Positions 56,101 through 64,000 of a stretch of 64,000 nt of DNA are shown piece after piece (positions within the stretch are counted from its first letter, which is position 1; each line of letters starts with the position of its first letter). The DNA is from Echinometra lucunter (Eukaryota; Echinodermata; Echinoidea; Camarodonta; Echinometridae). The notes below the pieces were generated by a model. That model made no database searches and had not been told where the DNA came from. It saw only the letters and a program-made list of their open reading frames with translations. The stretch spans positions 15,761,285 to 15,825,284 of the forward strand of contig CM057167.1 of assembly GCA_029962745.1 (NCBI GenBank), written 5' to 3'. A program made the position numbers and the translations under genes.

Positions 56101-59100
56101 AATGCATGTTATTCTGCAATCAAATTGTGCTCAAAGGGTTAAGAATACCCGAAGATTTGAATAAAAATCTTTATAAAATGGGTTCAAGGATGTAGCCAAT
56201 AGCGAGTGCATATGCATGTCACGTGTTCATGCTTTAATTCTACGCAACCTTCCAGCCGTGCGTTTTCTGTGCAGCACTGTGCATTTTGGATGCATCACTT
56301 TACCTCTTGCGCATAAAAACTGAGACGCCATGAAATATGCGTTCTATAAAAGAGAAGTCAAAAAGGATTTTGATGCGCTTACTCAGGGGCACATCACACT
56401 GGCTACGCTTATGATGTCATAATAGAAAGTAGATGACTCTTTGTCTGTGCGATCTGAGGAAATTTGGAGGGGTTGTAACATATTTTTCACTACAAAGTCA
56501 TACTGCCCACCCGTTTTATAAAACAAATAATGCACAGATTTCAATTTGTGATGTCAGTGGCGATGCAGGCATCTTGGGTATTCACAATATTATGCAAAAG
56601 CACTCGGCGCAAGCGCCTCGTGCTTGTCGCACATTGTAAATACCCTCGAGTGCGCTGCATCGCCACTGACACACTCACATCTGTGTATTATTTGTATAAT
56701 ATTACATGTAGCAATTGTATAAAAAAAAAAGTACACAGTTGATGTGCTAATTGGTACCCTGGAGTATCAACTACAAATTCACCATTTTGTTAATTTTTTT
56801 TCTTCGACACTGTACCCTGGGTACTGAAAAACATGAGAAAGCACTTTGTAGTCTTTTTTGTAAGAAGATTGTAATGAATTTAAGAAATTTGTCGTCATAC
56901 ATCATAAATGAAGGAAAATCGGCACTTGGATCGTTATCACCAATCATGACATGAAAGTCTCCATGACAACATTGCATAACTGTATGATGATGGAGACAAG
57001 ATGGCGCTACATGACGCTGTACTCAGGGTTTTGACAGTATCTCGTAGTGAGGGGGGGGGGGGGTATCAAAATTACTTTGAAGTATTCATACTTTATCAAA
57101 TTGGCAGGCTTTGTTCTTTTATCCATATAGAACTCTGAAGAACCTACAAGCATGTACTGAGAGGGTGCAATTCTTATAAGGGGGTATCACAAAGGGAGCC
57201 TTTTAGTATACCTTCTGGAACGTCCTCTCCCAGAAGCGTGCAAGGAGCCGCACCACTTTGCTCTTGGTGGCTTTGATCTCATTTATGGTGCAATTGATGA
57301 TAACACAGGAGTCTGCAGCACAGAAGATGGGGTCTGTCTGGGCGAGGGCTTCGGCCATCTCCGGAGCACGTCTTCGGCGACCGCTGACTTGGGTTGTCGA
57401 GTTGGAGATCTGAGCTCTTGTGCTTGCGTCAAGCTGATTGCAAAAGAGAAAAGGATGTTCAAAACTTCCTGATTCGGTGAGGAAGACTTAACCAGTGGTG
57501 TTTTTTATTGAAAAAGAAAATCAATATTCATATTAATCAAAGTAAAGAGCTTTCTTTGTACTGGAAAATTAGTAACCAGGGGCAAAGCACATCATCTACT
57601 AGCTGATTGGTTGACTGAAACCCTGACTGCTCATAAAGCAAGTGCTTGATTAAATATAAGCAAACAGTGCACTAATGGCTTCAAGGGCTGTCTGAGGGAG
57701 GTAATCACGATGGGTTTTCCCCTGTAATCCACTTTTTAGTACACTCACTCGATGATGGCAACATCTTTTACAAGCAATTCCATGCCTTACATTCATTCCT
57801 TCTGGATTAATCTTTCCATGGGTGAGTTAAAGGGGGTACCCAATGCTGAATCAATGTTAACTCATTTGATAGAGCATGATTTTACTAGCAGAAAGTCATC
57901 TGCCTAAAGTTTTTTTAAAAGTCGTGTTACCAAGGAAACCCCCAAATGTGGTAAGTTTTCAGGATATTTTTGACCCCTCCGCTGTGACCCAGTTTCAACT
58001 GGGTACCCACTTTTACGTCAAAATGACGTCAAAGTGGGTACCTTGTCGCGCACTGATAGCAAAATGCGCGCAAGGTATAATACATATTGTACAGTCTAGC
58101 GCGCAGCACAACTGCAATGCGCGAAGCTGGGTACCCACTTTTACGTCATATCTCATCCTCAAACTTTTTTTGGTCATCTCTAGGCTTTTTATGATAAAAT
58201 TAGCCAAAATGCATTATTTCGATTGAAAATCATCATATTTTTAATGTAATGTTTCTTAGAATTCTATTCTCGATCATCTATCAAAATATTTTTTACCATT
58301 GTGTAATCACTTTAACACGTCTCCCATGTCTGTTATCATGCCCAAGAATACATAACCAACATTTGTACAGACAATTCCATGACTTACGTTTACCCCCTCT
58401 GGATTAATCTTTCCATTAGTGATTTGGCATGTAACTGTCTGGTCGTTATCACCCTAATTTAACCAACATTTCTACAGGCAATTCCATGACTTACTTTCAC
58501 TCCCTCAGGATTAATCTTTCCTTCAGTGACTTGGCATGTAACTCCCTCGTCTGTTATTATTCCCAAGAGATAGAGAAGGTAGTCTCCATTTTCATTCTTC
58601 TGAGGCCATCTGATGTCCAAGGTTATCCTGCCGGCATTGCTCGTACCGGTATTACGGACCTGTATCAAACAGACAAGTGGACAAGCAATTATGAGTGATT
58701 GCGAATTCTCAAATTTCACATGTCTTGCGCCATCATTCAATTCAGTTGCGACAGTCACCATAGCACAAGATGGGTTGACAACTGGTACTATCAACACCTT
58801 GCACTATAGCCTATAGACTAAACACTCCTAATTTAAGTAATTACAGACTTCTAACACTTCATGGCTCTCAATACTAGTTCTACTAACTCATCCTTCTTCT
58901 TCCCTGCACTTGGAATCTCTTAGTCAGTTTAACATTTCTTCAAGGGGGTCAACTCTCACTCGCGACATGTGCCATCTTGGAAAAAGTTGGCGAGCCGCGA
59001 GTTGGAAAATGGCCTTTCATTGTAAGGACGTTGGTGGCGCATGCATTGTGAAATGCGAGAATTACATGTGTGCCATGGACCAGAATAATCTTAGGCAGAG

Positions 59101-62100
59101 TTAATGCCTGTAAAACTGTAGAGGACACTGTGAAATGTAGAAGACAATATGTGCAGACAATCTGAAAAGTGCAGGGGCCTGTTGCATAAAACTTACTATA
59201 ATAACAACTTTGCTTTTATCGTAACTCTTCATGGAATACTGGATTTTGATTGGCTGTTCACCAACATGCCATGCTCAACAACCAATCAAAATCCATTATT
59301 CCATGAAGAGTTACTATAATAGCAAAGTTACTATTATAGTAAGCTTTATGCAACGGGCCCCAGATATCTGGAATACTATGAGTAGAGCCTGTTCCTCTGT
59401 GAAACCGAATCCAACTTACAGCTTCGACAGGGAGCAGTCTGCCATCATATGTCTTTGCCCCTTAAAATCCAGAGTTTCAAGCTGGTATTAAAATCAAACC
59501 ATTGGCCTCTATGGCCATTACTGTTAGTTATTAACTATTCTGGGTTAGAGAGGGCAACTGAATTAAAAAATTTACATCCATGTATGAATGAGACATATGA
59601 AAATACAATTAGGAAGCAAATATTGAGTTGATTCTCTTAATCTTCTTGCTTCCCTCCCCCTACATCCTATGACATCTTATTTTTTAATCTTCTACATGTC
59701 TGTTTTTAATCCAATTTCATTCATTATAACATAAAGTACCACAGATTAGGGGAGGGGGGAAGACGGATCCTGTACCTCATAAAGGTGTGTTACTGCCATG
59801 CCGATGTCGGCCTCTGAAGCATTTTTGGTAGGGAAGGGAGGAGTGATGTAGTTTTCTGGTACTTTATACGTAACAATTTCTGGAGAAGACGCACTGTTGG
59901 AAGAACGATAAACAAAAGTAAATAATGAAACATATAAACGATCTGTCAAGAATTGCATGTACTCACTTCCAGTGAAAATGAGGCAGTTTAGTTTATCAAG
60001 TTTCATGAAATCCAGAAGAGAAATTGGGGTCACAAAAAAAGAATCAAGTATGTCAGAGTACTGGGCAAAAAAGGGTGTTTAACATCACCCGAGTCGCCAT
60101 GAAGCAATTGGATGGGCCCATGTTAGGCTGCTGGCAGGACAAATTGTCACTATTCTTCTCTGATAGCTGACGTGGCCATTAACCCTTATTGTACCAGCTG
60201 CATATCTCCCCTGTGCCATGTTTATTGCAGGGGTGCTGAAATATGCATGAGTGAGAATGCGACTATTCATGTATCTGGCAACTCTACGGAGGCTATTGTT
60301 CGTTGCTTTGACAGCTTAAAGACACACAGTCGTGGGCTTTCATGAGGAATTTGACACCATTCGGGTGCTCACCCAGTAACAGGTGTTGTCCATCACCCAG
60401 TGTGGAATTGAGTTTTATGACCAACAGACCTTATGTAATGCTTCGATATTCCACCCATTGCCCCACATGGTAAAGTCATTATCTCACTTTCCCTAGCCTG
60501 ACAATGCCCGAAGCCAGCCGAAGAATGTCCATGGTGCTGCAGCTTGTTTGCTGTGCTCCAGAGATGCAGCTCTATTACAGGTATTTCCAGTGCTTTTCAC
60601 AAAGTCTGGTGTCATCAAATTATTATCCACTCCTCATGAAAGCCCACGACTGAGTGTCTTCAAGGGTTAGTGGTTACACAATTGCCAAACATACAAACAT
60701 CTTTAGAAATATTAACGGAGCTGATAATGCTTCCTTACCTGAGCAGCTTGAGGGTCGCATCCACAGTAACAGATACTGTCATATTCACCTCATTGTTGTC
60801 TAGTGTGTCGGCTTCCTCACTGTTCTCACTAAAAAAGATTATGATATGCATGTATATATTCATGAATACAAAGAAAAATATATACAGGCACACACAAATT
60901 CACTGGGCAAGTCAGACCTGATGCAAAATTCATAATTAAATTTGGTAAAATATATATCATAAATCAAAGAAATAAAATAAAATAAAATCTGATATACAGA
61001 AGAAATCAGAAATCAAGGGGGGATCAGTCATTTGCACATGTTAGACCTTATCTATGGAATTAATTGCCACAAGATATTTGTTATATTCCAAGTGTAGATT
61101 GTTTTCAAAATGCCCTCAAAACCCATTTGTTTAAAATTGCTTTTCAGTAGATCTACTTTCACAATGTTCTTCTTTTTTTTGTTGTTGCCAATTTTGTGTA
61201 CTTTTGCTTTTGTGTAAGTTTTTTTTTTTCTCCACTGCACCTCAAGCACAGTAGTCATGTGGAAATGGCGCATTATAAATACCCTATATTATTATTATGA
61301 TCATTATTATTATTACATGTGTATTGTGGATAAATCACTTTTTCTTTAAAATAAAAATGTGCTGTGGGCATAATTATGAAATACAAGACACTATATTGTT
61401 ATGAATGTTGTGGTTATTTACCACTGATTCTCATGTGTTTGTGATTTTTTTCTTTTCTTTTATTTTTTGCATTCTGTTGGTCCAACAACGACATAATACA
61501 TCAGTTATAATACTCTACTTCACAACTTTTGGACCTACTAAATGTATTTCAGTTTTGCGTAACATCTAGGCACTTTGTCTCAAAATGGTTTAAGTAGGCA
61601 CTAAATATTACTATCAAAATGACAATTAATCATTACACTTTATAAGGTCATAGCATCCTGTCTTTACACTTACCTTCCGGCTACCAAATAGAATTCGATT
61701 TCATCCGTGTCTCCTGCGACTTGGGAGGTTGACAAGGTCAGGCCAAAGTCAAGCTAGAGTAGTCAAATGCAGGGAAACAATGAAATTGATTTCAGTCCAT
61801 ATATCAAAGCCACAAAATGGTCGTCCAAACTTAGGAAGATTTCATGGATTTCTAAGAAGTTTGGCAGATTTAACACATTTGGTTCATTTCTTTAAAAATC
61901 TTTCCCTATTTAGGACCTTTGGTCATAGGTTCTAACCCCGGCAGAGCACTAATGTCCTTTGGCAAGGCATTAATCTACATTTGCCACTCTCCACCCAGGT
62001 GTTAAATGGGTACCGGTAAGAAGGAATTCCCTGGATGCTATATGTACGTGCACCAAAAATCACTGAGCAGGGCCCCATTTCATAAAACTTGTTATCAGTA

Positions 62101-63152
62101 ATAACTGCCACATTTCTATGACTAATTTGCTCTCTGCAAATCAGATGCAAGGATCTCAGTAGCTTATAACAGTCATTGCAACTTATTACCGATTTGATGA
62201 ATTTTATAAAACAGGGCCCAGGGGTAATAGCTGAGGGCTTTGAGCAACTGGCATGATGGACTCCTATAACAATTTCAACTATTATTATCACTATTATACT
62301 TTAAAAGAGGGGAGTGACGTAGGAGGTAGGTATGCACTTCTTCATGTTGTGTAAACATTAAGGCCTGAATTCACAAAGGTGGTTTAAACCATGGGTCAAA
62401 ACCTCCGTAAGCGTACTAAAGCAAGCGTAAATAAGCGTATGTTGCCCATGCACAGGCTTCAAGAAAATACATAATTGGATAAGATTCTGAGCGCACGTAC
62501 GCTTCAAAAACCAAGGAGGGGTTTTTAAGCCACCCGATGGCTTAAACCTCTTTTGTGAGTTGCGGCCAATAAGTTACCATGTACTTACAACGTATCGGCC
62601 AGCCAATGGGTTTCCTGTGTCACAGGTGATGATGCGAAGAGCCGAGTCCTCAGTGCACGTGACGGAAAAATCCTGACAAAAACAGAAAACAAAGTATGTA
62701 CTATGAGCTATGCATTCACAAATCTATGTACATCATGCTACTTTTAGACTTTTAGAATTTTAGAATGAAAAGGCTTTATGAAACAATAGCAACAATAATA
62801 ATAATATCTACTTTTAAAGCATAGCAAAAACAAGCATACATGACGCGTATTGTGCATCTCATTATCACTTCTGACGCAGTTTACCACACAATTATGTGAA
62901 CACTAAAATAAATTGGGTGGGGGGGGGGTTGACGCATGATACGTGAATGAGCCTAATTCTACTCTTTTTCAGCTCTGCCACTGATGTTAAGAAATTCACT
63001 TGAAATCCTTACCATGTTAGCTTTCCTTTCCAGCCGAACATACTGGAGGCCTTCTGGATAGTAAACTGAGAGTGTCGACTGGAAAGCATCTTCCCCTCGG
63101 TTGTTAATCGACACATCAAGCCTCAAGTTTTCGGTTTGGCCGATCACAATTT
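51743..63152 (-). CDS. integrin alpha subunit, C-terminal 10 exons (partial)
   Basis: Ten exons join in frame (412 codons, stop TGA at 51743-51745). They show the integrin alpha C-terminal plan: thigh/calf beta-sandwich segments (LRLDVSINNRGEDAFQSTLS; THLYE then VRNTGTSNAGRITLDIRWPQ), an RRRR chain-cleavage site, paired cysteines before the membrane, one transmembrane helix, and the tail LWKCGFFERKK. Integrin alpha chains pair with beta chains as matrix receptors. The GFFxR motif holds the inner-membrane clasp with beta. The Cys before GFF is typical of the laminin-binding group (alpha3/6/7, fly PS1) as I recall it, so that class is favoured but not proven. The ligand-binding propeller exons lie beyond position 64000. 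Confidence 0.93.
51958..52373 (+). mobile_element. TTAA-type MITE (418-bp family)
   Basis: TTAACCCATAGAGGTACAGT GTC to CTTCTATGGGTTAA with TTAA at both ends; in the last intron of the integrin gene. Confidence 0.8.
53045..53660. repeat. GA-rich minisatellite, about 180-bp units
   Basis: Three-plus units of about 180 bp, each with a landmark CATCACAATGACACACCTAT CAACACAGACAAAC (53127, 53307, 53488) within GAGAGA/AGAAAG sequence. The 215-codon Arg-Glu ORF and its antisense Ser-Leu ORFs are artefacts. It ends 22 bp before the transmembrane exon. Confidence 0.88.
53682..53807 (-). CDS. integrin alpha transmembrane exon
   Basis: Encodes a short extracellular stalk (ATTTITAEELVPPP), then VSIAWWIIVVSVLGGIILLL and IIILGLWK: one hydrophobic helix with a GG pair, ended by Trp-Lys. 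The donor (GTGAGT) falls right after the Lys that begins KxGFFxR, so the clasp motif is split between exons. Acceptor TTTTGTACAG, phase 0. Confidence 0.92.
54535..54705. repeat. (TATC)n microsatellite
   Basis: Imperfect TATC/TGTC/TTATC tract immediately left of a SINE. Confidence 0.92.
54706..54945 (+). mobile_element. SINE (CTTTGAACCACAAGG family), fullest copy
   Basis: GTTGTGGTCCAGTGCATCAG TCTCTGGG head, GAGTTCGAATCCC B box, body with GTAAATGGGTACCGG, end near GCACCTTGTTTGG. Followed directly by another TATC tract. Confidence 0.75.
54946..55115. repeat. (TATC)n microsatellite
   Basis: Second TATC/CTAC tract after the SINE, ending 12 bp before the integrin exon's donor. Confidence 0.9.
55128..55244 (-). 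CDS. integrin alpha exon (membrane-proximal ectodomain)
   Basis: Encodes DLSDTTPVIQMALASTATAT, VETIPYNVPLPREFSDSTK (39 codons). Acceptor ATCTTGCAG, donor GTGAGT, phase 0. Sits just before the transmembrane exon, as expected for the last calf-2 strand region. Confidence 0.83.
55347..56700. mobile_element. 1.35-kb foldback element in an integrin intron
   Basis: Arms 55347-55897 and 56171-56700 are reverse complements with moderate divergence (ACAAATAATGCACAGATGTG at the left, CACATCTGTGTATTATTTGT at the right). Each arm has its own inner hairpin of about 175 bp (GGTGATGCAGCACACTCGAG with its mirror). The spacer holds a 93-bp TTAA MITE. A ~45-bp direct repeat (AAATTTGATGTC...AATGACTGATTTAT) flanks the left arm at 55272 and 55902. 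Confidence 0.75.
56050..56142. mobile_element. 93-bp TTAA micro-MITE
   Basis: TTAACCCGCTGAACACTAAG C to AATTGTGCTCAAAGGGTTAA, TTAA at both edges; nested in the spacer of the foldback. Confidence 0.78.
57212..57433 (-). CDS. integrin alpha exon with heavy/light chain cleavage site
   Basis: Encodes 74 residues. SGRRRRAPEM (RRRR at 57368-57379) is a furin-type site where many integrin alpha chains are cut into disulphide-linked chains. After it, DPIFCAADSCVIINCTINEI matches the light-chain start with its Cys residues, and SKVVRLLARFWERTFQK matches the conserved ...R.W..TF block. NCT is a possible glycosylation site. Acceptor GCAATCAG, donor GTATAC; phase 0. Confidence 0.9.
57793..58454 (-). pseudogene. 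partial tandem copies of the integrin WP/LLYL exon, one split by an insertion
   Basis: Copy nearest the parent (58388-58454) reads DQTVTCQITNGKINPEGVN, open, with donor GTAAGT and the same intron piece after it; it starts 107 bp from the parent. A second copy seems split: its 3' end (57793-57824; GKINPEGMN, donor GTAAGG) is separated from its middle (58315-58350; ILGMITDMGD) by an unrelated insert. No complete acceptor-to-donor exon is seen in either, so they are probably not used. Confidence 0.68.
57825..58314. mobile_element. insertion splitting an integrin exon copy
   Basis: Bounded by GTTAAAGGGGGTACCC and ATTGTGTAATCACTTTAAC (short inverted ends). Contains GGGTACCCACTTTTACGTCA twice and its inverse AATGACGTCAAAGTGGGTACC; TGACGTCA at 58024 is a CRE consensus. 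Family not recognised. Confidence 0.5.
58495..58659 (-). CDS. integrin alpha exon (WP and LLYL motifs)
   Basis: Encodes VRNTGTSNAGRITLDIRWPQ, KNENGDYLLYLLGIITDEGV, TCQVTEGKINPEGVK. NxGxS...L.I.WP...NG..LLYL is a strong integrin-alpha signature. Acceptor GATACAG, donor GTAAGT, phase 0. Its 3' half is the parent of two partial copies to the left. Confidence 0.9.
59173..59362. mobile_element. 190-bp palindromic MITE
   Basis: GGGCCTGTTGCATAAAACTT ACTATAATA at the left and TATTATAGTAAGCTTTATGC AACGGGCCC at the right. Pairing continues through GTAACTCTTCATGGAATA and TTTTGATTGG to a small centre. Confidence 0.8.
59776..59893 (-). CDS. integrin alpha exon
   Basis: Encodes ASSPEIVTYKVPENYITPPF, PTKNASEADIGMAVTHLYE. 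The end THLYE corresponds to the conserved (V)xHxYEV of integrin alpha chains, and the next exon supplies V. NAS is a possible glycosylation site. Acceptor CTTCCAACAG; donor GTACAG. Confidence 0.85.
60316..60662. mobile_element. GTGGGCTTTCATG-type MITE, copy 2
   Basis: CTTAAAGACACACAGTCGTG GGCTTTCATGAGG and CCTCATGAAAGCCCACGACT GAGTGTCTTCAAG are inverted termini of about 33 bp; collinear with 37258. Confidence 0.78.
60739..60828 (-). CDS. integrin alpha exon
   Basis: Supplies the third base of a Ser codon, then ENSEEADTLDNNEVNMTVSV and TVDATLKLL. Acceptor CTTTTTTAG, donor GTAAGG; phase 2 at both ends. NMT is a possible N-glycosylation site. Confidence 0.82.
61030..61315 (+). mobile_element. 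CR1/L2-like LINE 3' end
   Basis: Plus-strand translation gives LWN*LPQDI, then FQNALKTHLFKIAFQ, the end of a LINE ORF2 with a stop at a conserved position. A 3' UTR ending GGCGCATTATAAATACCC TATATTATTATTATG follows. Dead fragment. Confidence 0.65.
61674..61753 (-). CDS. integrin alpha exon
   Basis: Encodes LDFGLTLSTSQVAGDTDEIE then FYLVAG and two bases of the next codon. Acceptor ACTACTCTAG, donor GTAAGT, phase 2 at the 3' end, matching the next exon which starts with the third codon base. Confidence 0.82.
61915..62300 (+). mobile_element. SINE interrupted by a MITE
   Basis: TTCTAACCCCGGCAGAGCAC TAATGTCCTTTGGCAAGG and GTTAAATGGGTACCGG match the 54706 SINE. The body breaks at 62070, resumes after the MITE (GAGGGCTTTGAGCAACTGGC), and ends in ATTATTATC. 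Confidence 0.62.
62071..62220. mobile_element. GGGCCC/TTTCATAAA MITE, copy 3
   Basis: GGGCCCCATTTCATAAAACT TGTTATC to TTTTATAAAACAGGGCCC; inserted in the SINE. Confidence 0.72.
62362..62568. mobile_element. GGCC..TTCACAAAGGTGGTTT MITE
   Basis: GGCCTGAATTCACAAAGGTG GTTTAA and TTAAACCTCTTTTGTGAGTT GCGGCC are inverted termini of a roughly 207-bp element; the same left end is seen at 11010. It ends 21 bp before the integrin exon. Confidence 0.68.
62589..62672 (-). CDS. integrin alpha exon (Cys-containing calf segment)
   Basis: Encodes DFSVTCTEDSALRIITCDTG then NPLAGRYV. The pattern C..D..L..I.CD.GNPL is conserved across integrin alpha chains; the two cysteines probably pair. Acceptor TTTTTGTCAG, donor GTAAGT, phase 0 at both ends. 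Confidence 0.87.
63013..63152 (-). CDS. integrin alpha exon (ectodomain, first in window)
   Basis: Encodes EIVIGQTENLRLDVSINNRG, EDAFQSTLSVYYPEGLQYVR, LERKANM. This is the classic integrin-alpha strand pair (V.INN.GEDA...L...YP.GL.Y). Acceptor CTCTTCAAG, donor GTAAGG. It starts at codon position 2 (phase-1 intron upstream) and ends in phase 0. Confidence 0.87.
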
Positions 63153-63206
63153 CTTGAAGAGAGCTACATGCATATATTCACAGAGATAAAGAAAGTATAT
63201 GAAGGA

Positions 63207-63310
63207 GTGTTTCATCAAGTGTTTTGTCAGTTATTTTTACCGACAACTGTTCTAAGCTATTGAAATCCTTGCATTTGATTGGCTGAGCACAAATTTGTCA
63301 GTAACTAGAT
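63207..63310. mobile_element. GGGCCC/TTTCATAAA MITE, partial
   Basis: GTTTCATCAAGTGTTTTGTC A and AAATCCTTGCATTTGATTGG CTGAGCACAAATTTGTCA correspond to the 33553 copy; the right terminus is missing. Confidence 0.5.
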
Positions 63311-63489
63311 AAATCCTCGACCGCACGCGGTCGAAATCTATGCCTCCACCTTTGCCAGATCAGAAACTTCTAATTATGGGAAATGTATTAGGATACATTT
63401 AGAGTAAAAACCTGGAAAAATGGTTCTCTTTAAATGACAATGTGTCTGCTACATTTAGAGTTGGTTCTTAAGTTATCACGAGAATGAGC

Positions 63490-64000
63490 AATTTTTCACA
63501 TATACAATGACATGTATGGCCTTTGACCTTTGACCTTGTGACCCCAAATCTAATAAGATCATTGTTCCCCTCAAATGCATACATGACTCATGTTTAAAGT
63601 TGATCCGTCAAATTGCAAGAACGAGTCATTTCATGTAACCAATGCCCTCTACGACCTTTAACCTTTGACCTCATGACCTGAATATCTCAAATAAAGCAAT
63701 TGCGAAAATGAGCCATTATGACCTCTATGACCTTTGACCTTGTGACCCCAAAATTTTATCAGCTCATTGTCCTCCCATATACATGCATGAGCCAAGTTTG
63801 AGGTTGATCTGTCAAATGGTTCTTAAGTTATCACAAGAACAAACCATCTTCATGTATATAATGACCTCTATGACCTTTAACCTTGGACCTTGTGACCCTA
63901 AATTCTAATCAGATCATTGTCAGATCATGAGCCAAGTTTGAAGTTGATCCATCAAATGGTTCTTAAGTTATCGCCAGAACGAAAAAAGGGCGGAAGGATG
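63490..64000. repeat. tandem repeat with TGACCTTTGACCTT landmarks, cut by window end
   Basis: Units of about 135-145 bp (one shortened to about 76) each carry TGACCTTTGACCTTGTGACC, then ATCAGATCATTGTCC, AGTTTGAAGTTGATCCGTCA AATGG and TTCTTAAGTTATC. Landmarks near 63519, 63652, 63728 and 63870. Lies in the integrin intron upstream of the first visible exon. Confidence 0.8.

Overview
The window is animal nuclear DNA: AT-rich, with small exons bounded by GT/AG introns, long introns, and many short non-autonomous transposons, tRNA-derived SINEs and microsatellites. The two protein genes (an AKAP9/pericentrin-type scaffold and an integrin alpha chain) and the repeat style fit a marine invertebrate deuterostome, most likely an echinoderm such as a sea urchin. 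That taxon is an inference and could not be tested here.

Both genes lie on the minus strand, in tandem. At the right (about 51.7-63.2 kb) are the last ten visible coding exons of an integrin alpha subunit. They cover part of the membrane-proximal ectodomain, a tetrabasic heavy/light-chain cleavage site, the transmembrane helix and a complete cytoplasmic tail with a stop codon. The N-terminal exons lie beyond position 64000. About 7 kb downstream (44.5 kb leftward to 10.7 kb) are the first twelve exons of an AKAP9/pericentrin-family centrosome/Golgi scaffold. They run from the initiator ATG to residue 1957, include one 4131-bp coiled-coil exon, and continue beyond the left edge or within the left 10.7 kb where I find no further exon. 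All exon frames and splice phases were joined by eye and are mutually consistent.

The rest is intronic or intergenic and dominated by repeats. Seen here are: hAT-type MITEs with 8-bp target duplications; a large TTAA-flanked MITE group (80-430 bp) including two pairs that share one TTAA; an 889-bp near-perfect foldback with a 9-bp target duplication (Mutator-like); a 1.35-kb foldback in an integrin intron; a mariner-like element with long inverted repeats; tRNA-derived SINEs whose tails have grown into (ATT)n/(ATC)n arrays; two CR1/L2-like LINE 3' ends; and several minisatellites.

The most notable gene-level observation is that the 3' half of one exon in each gene, with its splice donor, has been tandemly duplicated into the adjoining intron. 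In each gene one extra copy keeps an open reading frame.
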